Below are positions 9,000 to 18,942 of a stretch of DNA of 64,000 bases, piece by piece. The DNA comes from Enterobacter cloacae complex sp. R_G8 (lineage in GTDB: Bacteria > Pseudomonadota > Gammaproteobacteria > Enterobacterales > Enterobacteriaceae). Position numbers and translations under genes: made by a program. The stretch spans positions 248,001-312,000 of the forward strand of contig NZ_CP102246.1 in the NCBI RefSeq assembly GCF_024599795.1, written 5' to 3'. The first letter of the stretch is position 1, and every line of letters starts with the position of its first letter. Under the pieces are notes generated by a model. That model saw only the letters and a program-made list of their open reading frames with translations. It was not told where the DNA came from and ran no database searches.

Positions 9000-9301
9000 A
9001 ACACCGCTTCCAGCCCGGTACTCACCGGGCTGTTGTCCGGGTTCGACGGCATTACATCACGCATGTGTTTCCACCAGCGCTGGCAGACATCGGTATTCGC
9101 GACCGCATTCCAGCGCTCCTCCGATTCAATCTCTACGGTGGCAAACAGCAGGTTACGTTCCCGGTCGAGATAAATGGCGTAGTGATGCGCGCCGTGGTCC
9201 TTCAGCACCGCTTCCAGCTCGGGCCAGATGGGGTTGTGGCGACGCGCGTACTCCTCGTGCGCATCCGGGTTAACCTGCATAACAAAAGCTTTGCGGATCA
9301 T
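8987..9301 (-). CDS. rhaM: L-rhamnose mutarotase
   Basis: RhaM interconverts the alpha and beta anomers of L-rhamnose, speeding entry into the catabolic pathway. The 104-residue length equals the E. coli protein, and the small alpha-beta barrel fold with HHYAIYLD and [10 protein letters not shown] stretches fits the family. The start at 9301 overlaps the stop of the upstream lactaldehyde reductase gene by four bases (ATGA), so translation is coupled. It is the last gene of the rha catabolic operon, and its 3' end overlaps rafB. Confidence 0.93.
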   Translation of the reverse strand: MIRKAFVMQVNPDAHEEYARRHNPIWPELEAVLKDHGAHHYAIYLDRERNLLFATVEIESEERWNAVANTDVCQRWWKHMRDVMPSNPDNSPVSTGLEAVFYLD

Positions 9302-10446
9302 AATGCCTCCAGATATAACTCGCGTACCTCGTCGCGGCTGGCGGTGCGCGGGTTGCATGGCGCGCACGGGTCGGCGAGGGCTTTATCCAGCCAGCCTTCA
9401 ATGTCCGCCTTCGTTACGCCGAGCTGGCTGAAGCCGGACGGAATGCCGACGCGGGCGCTCAGGTCGCGAATTGCCTGAATTGCTGACAGGCTGGCTGCTT
9501 CGTCGCTCATGCCGCGCGTGTCGACGCCCATCGCCTGCGCCACGCGAGCAAACCGTGCTACGGCGTTCGGGCGGTTAAAGTTTTCAATGATCGGCAGCAG
9601 GATGGCGTTGCACACGCCGTGCGGCAGGTTGTGCGTCGCGCCCGGCTGGTGCGCCAGGGCATGCACGAGCCCGAGGCCAGCACTGTTAAACGCCATGCCC
9701 GCCAGATACTGACCAAACGCCATCTGCTCGCGTGCTTCCAGGTTATGGCCGTCGTCGACCGCTTTGGGCAGCCAGAGGTTAATCAGGCGAATTGCTTCCA
9801 GCGCGTTGGCATCGGTCAGCGGGTGCGCGCCAACGGAGACATAGGCTTCAATGGCATGGGTTAACGCATCCATCCCCGTTGCGGCGGTCACGGAGGCAGG
9901 AATATTGAGCATCACGCTGGCATCATCCACGGCGATATCCGGAATGATGTTCGGGTCGATGATCACCTCTTTCACCTGACGCGCAGAATCGATAATCACC
10001 GCGTTACTGGTCATCTCCGCCGCCGTGCCTGCGGTGGTGTTTATCGCCACCAGCGGTACGCCCGGGTTTGTCACCTTGCCGACGCCGGAATAATCGGTGG
10101 ATGGGCCGGGGTTGGCGGTGAGGATCTTAATGGCTTTGGCGGTATCAATAGGGCTACCGCCGCCGAAGGCGATGAGGTAATCACATTCCGCGTCCCGATA
10201 GGCTGCATAGCCTTTTTGCACCAGCGCTTCCGTCGGGTTCGGGAACACGTCGTCGAACAGGTGATACGACATCTGATGGGCATCCAGTGCGGTAAACAGG
10301 CTGTCCAGCAGGCCCAGCTTCACCAGCTGACCGTCGGTGACAATCAGCGCTTTGCCCCACCGTTTGTCTGCCACCCGCTTGACCATGTCGCCTATAGCGC
10401 CCGCGCCGTGCAGACTGATTTTTGGAAGTGCCAACATAAAGCTCAT
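9298..10446 (-). CDS. fucO: Lactaldehyde reductase (iron-dependent alcohol dehydrogenase)
   Basis: The enzyme reduces L-lactaldehyde, a product of rhamnulose-1-phosphate cleavage, to L-1,2-propanediol using NADH. It has 382 residues, as in FucO. Group III metal-dependent dehydrogenase motifs are present: [11 protein letters not shown] for nucleotide binding and the iron-ligand region with [20 protein letters not shown] and HNLPHG. A strong AAGGAG site precedes the start. It lies between rhaD and rhaM, whereas in E. coli K-12 the only fucO is in the fucose regulon. Here it is evidently co-expressed with rhamnose degradation. The name rhaO has been used for such copies. Confidence 0.88.
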   Translation of the reverse strand: MSFMLALPKISLHGAGAIGDMVKRVADKRWGKALIVTDGQLVKLGLLDSLFTALDAHQMSYHLFDDVFPNPTEALVQKGYAAYRDAECDYLIAFGGGSPIDTAKAIKILTANPGPSTDYSGVGKVTNPGVPLVAINTTAGTAAEMTSNAVIIDSARQVKEVIIDPNIIPDIAVDDASVMLNIPASVTAATGMDALTHAIEAYVSVGAHPLTDANALEAIRLINLWLPKAVDDGHNLEAREQMAFGQYLAGMAFNSAGLGLVHALAHQPGATHNLPHGVCNAILLPIIENFNRPNAVARFARVAQAMGVDTRGMSDEAASLSAIQAIRDLSARVGIPSGFSQLGVTKADIEGWLDKALADPCAPCNPRTASRDEVRELYLEAL

Positions 10447-10492
10447 GATAATTCTCCTTAACTATCGCCCGTACCGTCCGGTCAGCGAGGGT

Positions 10493-11323
10493 TTATGCGT
10501 ATATTTCCAGCGCTGACCGCAGCGGGTTCACGCCGAAGCGCTTGCTGAGCGCAATAAGCTCTTCGCGGGTAATGGTCTGCTTCATACCGCCCATGGAATA
10601 AACCTTTACCAGCACTTCCGCGGATTTCTCGGCGGTGTCGATCAGGCCGAAGGTTTCATCCAGCGTCGGACCGCTGCCGAAGACGCCGTGGAATGGCCAC
10701 AGCACCAGCGAATGTTTTTGCATATCTTTGGCGGTTGCCTGGCCGATTTCGTCGGTACCCGGCACCATCCACGGCAGAATGCCGACCCCGTCCGGGAAGA
10801 CCACCAGACACTCGGTGCTGCCTTCCCACAGCTTGCGGGTGATGAAGTCAGAGCTGTTTTCCAGCACGTAGGTCAGGGCGATCAGGTTGGTGGCGTGGCA
10901 GTGCATAATCACGCGGTCTTTGCCGTCGGTCGCCCTGATGCGCTCGCAATGCGAGAGGAAGTGCGCCGGCAGTTCAGACGTGGGTACCGCCTCATCGGTC
11001 AGGCCCCACAGGATGTGGTAGCCCGCGCCGTCGCTGTCCACTTTCACCACGCCAAGGTTGGCCTGCGGATCGAGCTGAACGTTGCGGAAGAACTTGCCGG
11101 AGCCGGTGACGATAAACGGCGTATTGGCGAGCAGCGGCATGGGCTGGCTCAGGGCAATATAGCGTGGCGTCTGGTGGAAATCGGCGGTGTAGGGTTCGAT
11201 ATCCGCGTCGTCCAGGCGCAGCGTGAGGTTACCGCCGTTACGCTCGTCCCAGCCCTTCAGCCAGGCGTCAGAGGTGGCTTTGATCATGCCTTGGACGAAC
11301 CAGGAGGTGGTGATGGTCTGCAT
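10493..11323 (-). CDS. rhaD: Rhamnulose-1-phosphate aldolase
   Basis: This class II aldolase splits L-rhamnulose 1-phosphate into dihydroxyacetone phosphate and L-lactaldehyde. The 276-residue sequence is close to E. coli RhaD (274). It keeps the catalytic Glu117 (TSELPAHF) and zinc ligands His141 and His143 (HCHATN) and His212 (PFHGVFG). It is third in the rhaBAD order. A pair of palindromic repeats lies between it and rhaA, which may affect mRNA processing or relative expression. Confidence 0.96.
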   Translation of the reverse strand: MQTITTSWFVQGMIKATSDAWLKGWDERNGGNLTLRLDDADIEPYTADFHQTPRYIALSQPMPLLANTPFIVTGSGKFFRNVQLDPQANLGVVKVDSDGAGYHILWGLTDEAVPTSELPAHFLSHCERIRATDGKDRVIMHCHATNLIALTYVLENSSDFITRKLWEGSTECLVVFPDGVGILPWMVPGTDEIGQATAKDMQKHSLVLWPFHGVFGSGPTLDETFGLIDTAEKSAEVLVKVYSMGGMKQTITREELIALSKRFGVNPLRSALEIYA

Positions 11324-11358
11324 AGTTTTCTTTTCCAGTTATCGCGGTGAGGTTGAAT

Positions 11359-11434
11359 CCCTCACCCCAGCCCTCTCCCACAGGGAGAGGGGGTAAAAGT
11401 TCCCTCTCCCTGTGGGAGAGGGGTAGGGTGAGGG
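11359..11434. repeat. Inverted pair of CCCTCACC/GGGAGAGGG palindromic repeats
   Basis: Two copies of a short palindromic repeat lie back to back between rhaA and rhaD: unit A at 11359-11393 and the inverted unit B at 11402-11434. Each holds a CCCTCTCCC / GGGAGAGGG stem with a three-base loop and a CCCTCACCC tail on one side. The same element occurs at six other loci in this window. Confidence 0.85.
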
Positions 11435-11439
11435 CAAAA

Positions 11440-12699
11440 TTACCCGCGCTGACTCAATACGTCTTTCTCATACGCACGCACGTTTTCCAGCCACTGGCTG
11501 CCTGCAGGCGCGTCGTTGCGCTGGCAGTACATCTCCCACACGGCCTGCCACGGCAGGGATTTCTGCTCTTCCAGCAGCGCCAGGCGCGCGGTGTAGTCAC
11601 CGTTTGCTTCCAGCTGTTTCAGCGCTGCGGTTGGCTCCAGCAGTGCGCGCAGCAAGGCTTTTTTCATATTGCGGGTGCCGATCACCCACGCTGCGATGCG
11701 GTTGATGGAGGCGTCAAAGAAGTCGAGGCCAATGTGCACGCGGTCGAAGAGGTCATGACGGATGATTTCGCTGGCAATCGCCTGGGTTTCGTCATCCAGC
11801 AGCACCACGTGGTCGCTGTCCCAGCGCACCGGACGGCTGACGTGCAGCAGCAGGCGCGGCACGAAGAGCATGGCGGCGGAGATTTTGTCGGAGATCACTT
11901 CTGTGGGGTGGAAGTGACCGGCGTCCAGGCACAACGCGGTCTGACGGCTGGTGGCGTAACCCATGTAGAACTCGTTCGAGCCGACGGTGTAGCTCTCCGC
12001 GCCAATGCCGAACAGCTTGCTCTCCACCGCGTCGATGTGGTGCGCCGGATTGAGCTTTTCGCTGATGGCCTCATCCAGCGCGGCCAGCAGGCGCTGACGC
12101 GGGGCGAGACGGTCGACGGTGATGTCTTTCATGCCGTCCGGGATCCAGATGTTCATCACTGACGGCGTGCCAAGCTGCTCGCCAAACCAGGCCGAGACGC
12201 GGCGGCAGGCTTTGACGTGATCGATCCAGAACTGACGAATGTCGTCGTTGGCGTGCGCGAGGGTAAACCCGTCCGCGCTCAGCGGATGCGAGAAGCAGGA
12301 CGGGTTAAAGTCCAGACCCAGCTTGTTGGCTTTCGCCCACTCCACCCAATTCCTGAAATGCTCCGGTTTGATTGCGTTACGCGCCACCGGCTCGTCAGAC
12401 TCCAGATAGATCGCGTGCAGGTTCAGGCGTTTTGGTCCCGGGATCAGGCTCAGCGCCAGCTCCAGATCCGCACGCAGTTCGGTGGCGTTGCGCGCTTTGC
12501 CTGGGTAGTTACCCGTCGCCTGAATGCCACCCGTCAGGGAACCGCCCGGGTTCTCGAAGCCGGCGACGTCATCGCCCTGCCAGCAGTGCATGGAGACCGG
12601 CAGACGGTCGAGCTGGCGCAGCGCCGCGTCGACATCCACGCCGACGGCGGCGAAACGCTGTTTAGCCAGGTCCCAGGCTTGTTCAAGTTGAGTGGTCAT
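11440..12699 (-). CDS. rhaA: L-rhamnose isomerase
   Basis: RhaA converts L-rhamnose to L-rhamnulose in the cytoplasm, using divalent metal ions. The 419-residue length matches E. coli, and long stretches look identical (for example [10 protein letters not shown] and [16 protein letters not shown], the latter carrying a metal-ligand His). The ATG at 12699 is preferred over an upstream TTG because AAGGAG lies at the right distance and the first residues MTTQLEQAW match the family. It overlaps the rhaB stop by four bases, indicating translational coupling. Confidence 0.96.
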   Translation of the reverse strand: MTTQLEQAWDLAKQRFAAVGVDVDAALRQLDRLPVSMHCWQGDDVAGFENPGGSLTGGIQATGNYPGKARNATELRADLELALSLIPGPKRLNLHAIYLESDEPVARNAIKPEHFRNWVEWAKANKLGLDFNPSCFSHPLSADGFTLAHANDDIRQFWIDHVKACRRVSAWFGEQLGTPSVMNIWIPDGMKDITVDRLAPRQRLLAALDEAISEKLNPAHHIDAVESKLFGIGAESYTVGSNEFYMGYATSRQTALCLDAGHFHPTEVISDKISAAMLFVPRLLLHVSRPVRWDSDHVVLLDDETQAIASEIIRHDLFDRVHIGLDFFDASINRIAAWVIGTRNMKKALLRALLEPTAALKQLEANGDYTARLALLEEQKSLPWQAVWEMYCQRNDAPAGSQWLENVRAYEKDVLSQRG

Positions 12700-14165
12700 G
12701 CGCAAAGCTCCTTAGTCAGTCGTTTTTGCTGAAACTGCGCCCGGTAGCGGGCAATTTCATGGCAGGGATTAGGAATGAAGGTGGTCAGGCGGGTATTCGC
12801 GGTGACCACCGAGCGGAATTCGTCGACGTCTGAAAGTTCGTCCAGGGCCATCAGCTGAATGCCGATGTTACCGAGCGTGGACGCCTCCACCGGACCCGCC
12901 ACCACGGTGATGCCGCAGGCATCGGCGCAGAGCTGGTTCAGCAGCTGGTTCTGGCAGCCGCCGCCCACGATATGCAGTTGGCTGAACGGTTTACCGCGAA
13001 GGTTCGCCAGCTCGCTCAGAACATCCGCGTAGAGCAGGGCGAGGCTGTCAAAAATGCAGCGCGCCAGCTCGGCAGGACTGGACGGCACCGGCTGCCCGGC
13101 TTCAAAACAGGCGGCCTGGATTTCAGCGCTCATATGCACCGGATTAATAAAGCGGTCGTCGTTCGGGTTGATCAGGAACGTACAGGCCTTCAGCTTTTCG
13201 GTTTCTGCGATAAGCGCCGGCAGGTCGGAAATGTGCTGCTCTTTCAGCATTCGCTGGAGCAGCCACAGGCCCATGATGTTCTTCAGCACGCGGTAGCGTC
13301 CTTCGGCACCGCCTTCGTTAGTGATGTTCGCCGCCATTGCCGCGTCGCTGGTGTAGGGCGTTTTGCTCTCAAAGCCCATCAGCGACCAGGTTCCGGAAGA
13401 GAGGTAAGCAGCATCTTTACTGACCAGCGGGGAGGCAATCACCGCGCTGGCGGTGTCGTGACTGGCGACGGCGACCACCGGGATTTCATTCCCCTGTGGG
13501 CAAATCCAGTAACCGATCACGTTACCCGGATGGGTCGGCGTGCCGAACCAGGACGGTGAGGCGCCTGTCCAGGCCAGCAGGGTTTCATCCCAGCTGTCGG
13601 TGTTGATGTTGACTAGTTGCGTGGTGGTGGCGTTGGTGTATTCCCAGTTCATGTTGCCGGTCAGCCGGTAGCTTAAGTAGTCCGGGATCAGCAGCGCGTG
13701 CGCCACCTTTTTGACCAGCTCCGGCTGCTGCTCAACCAGCGCACGCAGCTGATACAGGGTGTTAAAGGGCAGAAACTGAATGCCGCTGCGGCCATAGATG
13801 GTGTCCTTGCCAAGCTGCGCGATGGCCTGTGCCATCAGCCCGTCGGTGCGGCTGTCGCGATACGAGACGGGCAGGCCGACGCGGTCGCCGTGGCTGTCGA
13901 GCAAAACGTAGTCCACGCCCCAGGTATCAATGCCGATGCTGTCGATGCGTATGCCGTCATTGCAGACGTTGTTCAGCCCGGTGCGGATCTCCGCTTCCAG
14001 GGCATCAATATCCCAGGTATCAAAACCGTCCTGTTTTTGCAGGCAGTTGGCGAAACGGTGCATTTCGCGAAGCGTAAGTGTGTGCTGGCCGCAGTCCCAG
14101 GTGGCGAGCATTACGCGGCCGCTGGATGCGCCTAAATCGACAGCCACACAATGGCGAAAAGTCAT
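12696..14165 (-). CDS. rhaB: L-rhamnulokinase
   Basis: RhaB is an FGGY-family sugar kinase that phosphorylates L-rhamnulose at C1. It has 489 residues, identical in length to E. coli RhaB. The N-terminal [10 protein letters not shown] phosphate loop and the catalytic Asp237 (VASHDTAS) are visible. The start at 14165 follows an AAGGGACC site and gives [12 protein letters not shown]; longer in-frame extensions run into the promoter and are not credible. It is the first gene of the rhaBAD-fucO-rhaM operon. Confidence 0.96.
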   Translation of the reverse strand: MTFRHCVAVDLGASSGRVMLATWDCGQHTLTLREMHRFANCLQKQDGFDTWDIDALEAEIRTGLNNVCNDGIRIDSIGIDTWGVDYVLLDSHGDRVGLPVSYRDSRTDGLMAQAIAQLGKDTIYGRSGIQFLPFNTLYQLRALVEQQPELVKKVAHALLIPDYLSYRLTGNMNWEYTNATTTQLVNINTDSWDETLLAWTGASPSWFGTPTHPGNVIGYWICPQGNEIPVVAVASHDTASAVIASPLVSKDAAYLSSGTWSLMGFESKTPYTSDAAMAANITNEGGAEGRYRVLKNIMGLWLLQRMLKEQHISDLPALIAETEKLKACTFLINPNDDRFINPVHMSAEIQAACFEAGQPVPSSPAELARCIFDSLALLYADVLSELANLRGKPFSQLHIVGGGCQNQLLNQLCADACGITVVAGPVEASTLGNIGIQLMALDELSDVDEFRSVVTANTRLTTFIPNPCHEIARYRAQFQQKRLTKELCA

Positions 14166-14466
14166 GGTCAGGTCCCTTCTTAAGTCATTGGTGTTGAGTG
14201 TAAAAAAGGGAAGAAAAGACCACCTTCTCGTCACTGACAGCCCGAATCTCGCGCTGGCAAGAAAGCAAAGATGAACGTGAGGGAGTTCACAATTTCCAGT
14301 CAGGGCGGGGTTTTCGGGCAATGTGACGCTGACCGCATTTCCCGATTTTTCCGTCTGTTTCTTGAAAAATGGACAGCTTTTGCGACGTTTGCTGTCAAAA
14401 ATTTAAGGTGAGTGTGGAAGGCCTTAATTACTATTTTGAGAACTTTTCTCATTGGTGGGGGCCGTT
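14166..14466. promoter_or_regulatory. rhaBAD / rhaSR divergent control region (CRP, RhaS sites)
   Basis: The 301-bp gap holds the rhaBAD promoter on the minus strand. A CRP site, TGTGA-N6-TCACG, lies at 14276-14291. The adjoining stretch 14223-14275 resembles the RhaS half-sites of the E. coli promoter and ends GACGAGAAGG. A TACACT -10 box follows at 14197-14202, with 20 bp between AAGG and the -10, as I recall for E. coli. The rest of the gap should hold the rhaSR promoter and RhaR site, which I cannot place with confidence. Confidence 0.8.
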
Positions 14467-15303
14467 ATGACCGTACTGCACAGTGTCGATTTTTTCCCGT
14501 CGGGAACGTCTCCGGTCGCGATTGAGCCACGGCTCCCGCAGGCTGCGTTTCCTGAACATCATCATGATTTTCATGAAATTGTGATTGTCGAGCATGGGAC
14601 AGGCATTCACGTCTTTAACGGCCAGCCGTACACCATCAGCGGCGGTACGGTGTGCTTTGTGCGCGATCACGACAGGCATTTGTATGAACATACCGACAAC
14701 CTGTGCCTGACCAACGTGCTCTATCGTTCGCCGGACGCATTCCAGTTTCTGTCGGGTTTAAACAAGCTCCTGCCCCAGGAGCAGGATGGACACTACCCGT
14801 CGCACTGGCGGGTCAATCAGTCCACGTTGCAGCAGGTGCGCCAGCTGGTGAATCAACTGGAGCAGAGCGAGGACGGGCAGGCGATGCATGCCATTGCCAC
14901 CCGCGAGCTGCTGTTTATGCAACTGCTGGTACTGCTGCGTCGCAGTAGCCTGGTGGAAGGGCTGGAAAATAACGACGCACGGCTGAACCAGCTGATGGCC
15001 TGGCTGGAGGACCATTTCGCCGAGGACATTTGCTGGGAAACGCTGGCGGATGATTTTTCGCTGTCGTTGCGTACGCTCCATCGTCAGCTCAAGCAGCACA
15101 CCGGGCTGACGCCGCAGCGCTACCTCAACCGTCTGCGCCTGATTAAAGCGCGTCACCTTTTGCGTCACACTGATGAAAGCGTCACGGATATCGCCTATCG
15201 CTGCGGTTTTGGCGACAGTAATCACTTTTCGACCCTTTTTCGCCGCGAATTTAACTGGTCCCCACGCGATATCCGTCAGGGGAAGGATACTTCACTCCAG
15301 TAA
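14467..15303 (+). CDS. rhaS: AraC-family activator of rhaBAD and rhaT
   Basis: RhaS binds L-rhamnose and activates rhaBAD and rhaT. It is 278 residues, as in E. coli. The N-terminal cupin-like sensor begins [10 protein letters not shown], and the C-terminal AraC domain has two helix-turn-helix motifs ([16 protein letters not shown] and [20 protein letters not shown]). The start at 14467 gives the family N-terminus; an in-frame ATG five codons upstream is less likely. It is co-directional with rhaR, 73 bp downstream. Confidence 0.95.
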   Translation: MTVLHSVDFFPSGTSPVAIEPRLPQAAFPEHHHDFHEIVIVEHGTGIHVFNGQPYTISGGTVCFVRDHDRHLYEHTDNLCLTNVLYRSPDAFQFLSGLNKLLPQEQDGHYPSHWRVNQSTLQQVRQLVNQLEQSEDGQAMHAIATRELLFMQLLVLLRRSSLVEGLENNDARLNQLMAWLEDHFAEDICWETLADDFSLSLRTLHRQLKQHTGLTPQRYLNRLRLIKARHLLRHTDESVTDIAYRCGFGDSNHFSTLFRREFNWSPRDIRQGKDTSLQ

Positions 15304-15376
15304 CGCGAAGGCAATCACCGTTTTATTGCCGCAAAAAGGCTAATAATGTCCGGTTATTCGCCGTAGAGGTTAGGGT

Positions 15377-16225
15377 GTGGCCGCTCAGTTAATCCTTCGC
15401 AAAGATGATTTTTTTGCCTCCGCGAGTCAGGCCGTCGCGGTGGCCGACCGCTACCCGCAAAATGTCTTTGCCGTGCATACCCACGAGTTTTGCGAGCTGG
15501 TGCTGGTGTGGCGCGGCAATGGTTTACATATCCTCAACGACAGACCCTACCGCATCACGCGTGGCGATCTGTTTTACATTCGCGCCGAAGATAAACACGC
15601 CTACGCCTCGGTTAACGATCTGGTGTTGCAGAACGTCATCTACTGCCCGGACCGACTCAAACTGAATGTCGACTGGGCGGCCCATATCCCCGGTTTTCTT
15701 AATGCCAGAGGTGAACCGCACTGGCGCTTAAGCAGCAACGGCATGGCTCAGGTGCGCCAGACGATCTCCCAGCTGGAGCAGGAGAGTCAGAAGAGCGATC
15801 CGGAGGCAAATGCGATGTCAGAACTGCTTTTCGCCCAGCTGGTCATGACCCTCAAACGCCATCGTTATGCCACCGATAACCCCTCCGCGACCGCGCAGGA
15901 AGCGCTGCTGGATAAGCTGATCACCCGACTTGCGGGCAGCCTTAACAAAAGTTTCGTGCTGGAAAAGTTCTGCGAGCAGGAGCAGTGTAGCGAGCGCGCG
16001 CTGCGCCAGCAGTTCCGCACCCAGACGGGGATGACGGTGAACCACTACCTGCGCCAGCTGCGCATCTGCCACGCCCAGTATCTGCTCCAGCATACGGAGC
16101 TGATGGTCAGTGAAGTGGCGATGCGCTGTGGATTTGAGGACAGTAACTACTTTTCGGTGGTGTTTAACCGCGAGGTGGGGATGACGCCGGTTCAGTGGCG
16201 TCATCGTAGTCGAAAGGCAGCGTAA
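15377..16225 (+). CDS. rhaR: AraC-family activator of rhaSR
   Basis: RhaR responds to L-rhamnose and activates the rhaSR operon. The 282-residue protein has the cupin sensor ([19 protein letters not shown]) and a C-terminal two-motif AraC DNA-binding domain ([16 protein letters not shown] and [20 protein letters not shown]). It starts with GTG at 15377 after an AGAGG site, giving [13 protein letters not shown], in line with E. coli RhaR. Its stop codon abuts that of the convergent rhaT with no intervening base. Confidence 0.95.
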   Translation: MAAQLILRKDDFFASASQAVAVADRYPQNVFAVHTHEFCELVLVWRGNGLHILNDRPYRITRGDLFYIRAEDKHAYASVNDLVLQNVIYCPDRLKLNVDWAAHIPGFLNARGEPHWRLSSNGMAQVRQTISQLEQESQKSDPEANAMSELLFAQLVMTLKRHRYATDNPSATAQEALLDKLITRLAGSLNKSFVLEKFCEQEQCSERALRQQFRTQTGMTVNHYLRQLRICHAQYLLQHTELMVSEVAMRCGFEDSNYFSVVFNREVGMTPVQWRHRSRKAA

Positions 16226-17260
16226 TCAGTTCGCCATGCCGAGGCCGACAATGTTAGCGGCAATGATGATCACCACGCAGCCCAGGCTCAGTACGCCCAC
16301 CGGACGACGCCCGGCGTTATTCCACTCCTTCAGTACCAGCCCAACCAGCCCGCCGCACAGCACGTAAAAGCTCATGTGCAGCATCCAGCTTATGTAGTCG
16401 TATTGCGGTGGAATGCTGGCGTGACCCCAGGCGTAGAAAAAGAACTGCAGGTACCACATGAGGCCGCCCAGCATCGACAGCAGTACATTGGTGAGGATTA
16501 AGGATTTTGCCAGTGAGAAATCGGCCTTTACCGACAGATCCTTCACCTTTGCCAGACGAATGAAGCAGAAGCCGAGGTTGACCAGCGCACCGCCGCCCAT
16601 GATGACCACGTAGCTTGGCAGCGCCACGTACAGCGGGTCGACGCCCAGCGCGGCGGCCGCTTCGTGCATAGGTTTCGCGGCGTTCATGGCGAACGACATG
16701 CCCGCCGAGAAGATGCCGCACATCACTGCCAGCAATAGCCCTTTCTTCAGGTTAAAGTCTTCGGCTTTGATGCCCATCTTGCGCTCTTTCAGTTGACCCG
16801 CACGGGTGACGATACCCACGCCGATCACCGCGACAAGCACGCCCAGCAGCGTCATCTGCCCGCCTTTGGTGTTGATCAACACGTCGACATTGCCGTTAAG
16901 AATGGGCGTCATCAGCGTGCCGACGATCAGGGTAATGCCAATCGCGATGCCGATACCCATCGACATCCCGAGGTAGCGCATGGTCAGGCCGTAGTTGATG
17001 TTGCCGATGCCCCACATCGCACCGAAGAGAAACACCGGCAGCAGGGTGGAGGCACTGAAGGAGGTGAAGTAGCCCCAGAAATCCGGGAGCAGCATGGCGC
17101 TAATGGTCCATGGCAAAATCAGCCAGGACACGGTACCGCCAACTGACCACATGGTTTCCCACGACCACCCTTTCACCTTTTTAAACGGGGCATAGAAACA
17201 GGCTGCACTGGCTGCGCCTATCAAATGCCAGAAGATACCCATCGTAATCGCATGATTCAT
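16226..17260 (-). CDS. rhaT: L-rhamnose:H+ symporter
   Basis: RhaT imports L-rhamnose with protons. It has 344 residues, the E. coli length, and ten predicted membrane segments in the drug/metabolite transporter fold. The start [20 protein letters not shown] fits the family. It is transcribed from its own promoter, which has a CRP site and probable RhaS sites arranged as in front of rhaB. It ends directly against rhaR, so no separate terminator fits between them. Confidence 0.95.
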   Translation of the reverse strand: MNHAITMGIFWHLIGAASAACFYAPFKKVKGWSWETMWSVGGTVSWLILPWTISAMLLPDFWGYFTSFSASTLLPVFLFGAMWGIGNINYGLTMRYLGMSMGIGIAIGITLIVGTLMTPILNGNVDVLINTKGGQMTLLGVLVAVIGVGIVTRAGQLKERKMGIKAEDFNLKKGLLLAVMCGIFSAGMSFAMNAAKPMHEAAAALGVDPLYVALPSYVVIMGGGALVNLGFCFIRLAKVKDLSVKADFSLAKSLILTNVLLSMLGGLMWYLQFFFYAWGHASIPPQYDYISWMLHMSFYVLCGGLVGLVLKEWNNAGRRPVGVLSLGCVVIIIAANIVGLGMAN

Positions 17261-17310
17261 TTTTACGTCCTCATCGTTTTTATAGTCGGTGGCTTCCCGC
17301 CGACTTGATG

Positions 17311-17405
17311 AGTGTAAAAATTAGGCGGTTCATGAACCTTCAGAAGGTTGCCGCACTTCTGTTTTGGATGGCAATCAGCACGTTAACCGGGTGAGCAGTC
17401 TCACA
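17311..17405 (-). promoter_or_regulatory. rhaT promoter: CRP site, RhaS region and -10 box
   Basis: On the minus strand, TGTGA-N6-TCACC at 17390-17405 is a good CRP site, and TACACT at 17311-17316 a likely -10. The intervening stretch includes GGCAACCTTCTGAAGG, similar to RhaS half-sites. The distance from the CRP site to the -10 is the same as in the rhaB promoter of this window. Confidence 0.65.
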
Positions 17406-17452
17406 ATTTTGTCATCATGCAAAACCTGAATAACCTTATAAAAACTACGGCA

Positions 17453-17490
17453 TTGATAATCATTTTCAATATCATTTAATTAACTATAAT
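17453..17490 (+). promoter_or_regulatory. sodA promoter with Fur-box-like sequence
   Basis: TATAAT at 17485-17490 lies about 60 bp before the sodA start. An AT-rich GATAATCATTTTCAATATC stretch (17455-17473) resembles a Fur box and overlaps the -35 region. The arrangement matches the known E. coli sodA promoter, which is also controlled by SoxS and ArcA; those sites are not assigned here. Confidence 0.7.
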
Positions 17491-17548
17491 GAACCAACTG
17501 CTTACGCGGCATTAACAGCTGTGCCGCCCGACACTAATGGAGAGGATT

Positions 17549-18169
17549 ATGAGTTATACACTGCCATCCCTGCCGTATGCCTATGACGCACTGGAACCGC
17601 ATTTCGACAAGCAGACGATGGAAATCCATCACACTAAACACCACCAGACCTATGTGAACAACGCGAATGCTGCGCTGGAAAGCCTGCCAGAGTTCGCTAA
17701 CCTGCCTGTTGAAGAGCTGATCACCAAACTGGACCAACTGCCAGCGGACAAGAAAACCGTACTGCGTAACAACGCAGGTGGTCACGCGAACCACAGCCTG
17801 TTCTGGAAAGGCCTGAAAACCGGTACTACCCTGCAGGGCGACCTGAAAGCGGCTATCGAACGTGACTTCGGTTCCGTTGACAACTTCAAAGCGGAATTTG
17901 AGAAAGCCGCTGCAACCCGTTTCGGCTCCGGCTGGGCGTGGCTGGTACTGAAAGGTGACAAACTGGCGGTGGTTTCTACCGCTAACCAGGATTCCCCGCT
18001 GATGGGTGAAGCGATCTCTGGCGCATCCGGTTTCCCAATCCTGGGCCTGGACGTGTGGGAACACGCTTACTACCTGAAGTTCCAGAACCGTCGCCCGGAC
18101 TACATCAAAGCCTTCTGGGACGTGGTGAACTGGGACGAAGCAGCAGCACGTTTCGCTGCGAAAAAATAA
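17549..18169 (+). CDS. sodA: Manganese superoxide dismutase
   Basis: SodA converts cytoplasmic superoxide to oxygen and hydrogen peroxide. The protein has 206 residues like E. coli MnSOD. Manganese ligands are His27, His82, Asp168 and His172 (counting Met1), the last two in DVWEHAYY. The start at 17549 follows GGAGAGGA; an in-frame ATG 12 bases earlier falls in the Shine-Dalgarno context and is not used. The upstream region has a Fur-like box, fitting iron-linked regulation. A strong terminator follows. Confidence 0.97.
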   Translation: MSYTLPSLPYAYDALEPHFDKQTMEIHHTKHHQTYVNNANAALESLPEFANLPVEELITKLDQLPADKKTVLRNNAGGHANHSLFWKGLKTGTTLQGDLKAAIERDFGSVDNFKAEFEKAAATRFGSGWAWLVLKGDKLAVVSTANQDSPLMGEAISGASGFPILGLDVWEHAYYLKFQNRRPDYIKAFWDVVNWDEAAARFAAKK

Positions 18170-18192
18170 GGTTGCATTGACGCCTGTGAGAA

Positions 18193-18217
18193 GCGAGTCT
18201 GATGACTCGCTTTTTTT
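18193..18217 (+). terminator. sodA terminator
   Basis: GCGAGTC (18193-18199) and GACTCGC (18204-18210) form a seven-base-pair stem with a four-base loop, followed by seven T residues, 23 bp after the sodA stop. Confidence 0.9.
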
Positions 18218-18235
18218 GTATCTGAAGGAGTAGAG

Positions 18236-18910
18236 ATGCATTACCCGGTGAATGTGTTTACAGGCAAGGTAAGGGAATACGACGGCAGCCGCCCGAGCGC
18301 CATCGCCAAAGTGCAGGTTGACGGTGAGCTGACGTTAACCGATCTTGGGCTTGCGGGGGACGAGCAGGCCGAGAAGAAAATCCACGGCGGGCCCGAGCGC
18401 GCGTTGTGCCACTATCCGCGCGAGCACTATCAATACTGGATTACCGAATTCCCCGAGCAGGCGGACCTTTTCGTTGCCCCCGCGTTTGGGGAAAATCTCT
18501 CCACCGAAGGGCTGACCGAGAAGAATGTCTTCATCGGCGATATCTTCCGCTGGGGCGAGGCGCTTATTCAGGTGACGCAGCCACGCTCGCCGTGCTTCAA
18601 ACTTAACTTCCATTTCGGCATCAACGACATGTCCGCACGGTTGCAGAGCGCCGGCAAAACGGGCTGGTTGTACCGGGTGGTGCTGGCGGGTCAGGTATCC
18701 GTGGATGCGCCGCTGGAGCTGGTGTCGCGCCTCAGCGATGTGTCGGTGTATGACGCCTGCGCCATTGCCTGGCATATGCCGTTTGATGACGAGCAGTATC
18801 ATCGCCTGTTGTCGGCGGCAGGGTTATCCACCAGCTGGACCAGAACAATGCAGAAACGCCGCACTAGTCGGCAGATCGAGGATAATTCGCGGAGATTGTG
18901 GGGGAAATAG
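18236..18910 (+). CDS. yiiM: MOSC-domain molybdoprotein (6-hydroxylaminopurine reductase)
   Basis: This 224-residue protein has the E. coli YiiM length. It carries a MOSC domain (about residues 20-165; KIHGGPERALCHYP and FGENLSTEGLTE are typical) with the conserved cysteine region RSPCFKL. E. coli YiiM detoxifies N-hydroxylated bases such as 6-hydroxylaminopurine using molybdenum cofactor. The start at 18236 has a GAAGGAG site. Its 3' end faces cpxA, and the palindromic repeat between them is interrupted by an IS element starting 32 bp after the stop. Confidence 0.92.
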   Translation: MHYPVNVFTGKVREYDGSRPSAIAKVQVDGELTLTDLGLAGDEQAEKKIHGGPERALCHYPREHYQYWITEFPEQADLFVAPAFGENLSTEGLTEKNVFIGDIFRWGEALIQVTQPRSPCFKLNFHFGINDMSARLQSAGKTGWLYRVVLAGQVSVDAPLELVSRLSDVSVYDACAIAWHMPFDDEQYHRLLSAAGLSTSWTRTMQKRRTSRQIEDNSRRLWGK

Positions 18911-18912
18911 TG

Positions 18913-18942
18913 CCCCTCACCCCGGCCCTCTCCCCTTTAGGG
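18913..18942. repeat. Left half of a palindromic repeat split by the IS
   Basis: CCCCTCACCCC and CCCTCTCCCC followed by TTTAGGG form the left arm of the window's palindromic repeat. It ends at the IS left terminus with AGGG (18939-18942). The other half resumes at 20228 after the element. Confidence 0.85.

Noticed and set aside
11359-11434. Paired palindromes considered as a CRISPR remnant or terminator pair
   Set aside because: No spacer-repeat periodicity and no T runs; the same unit recurs singly at other sites, so it is an interspersed repeat.
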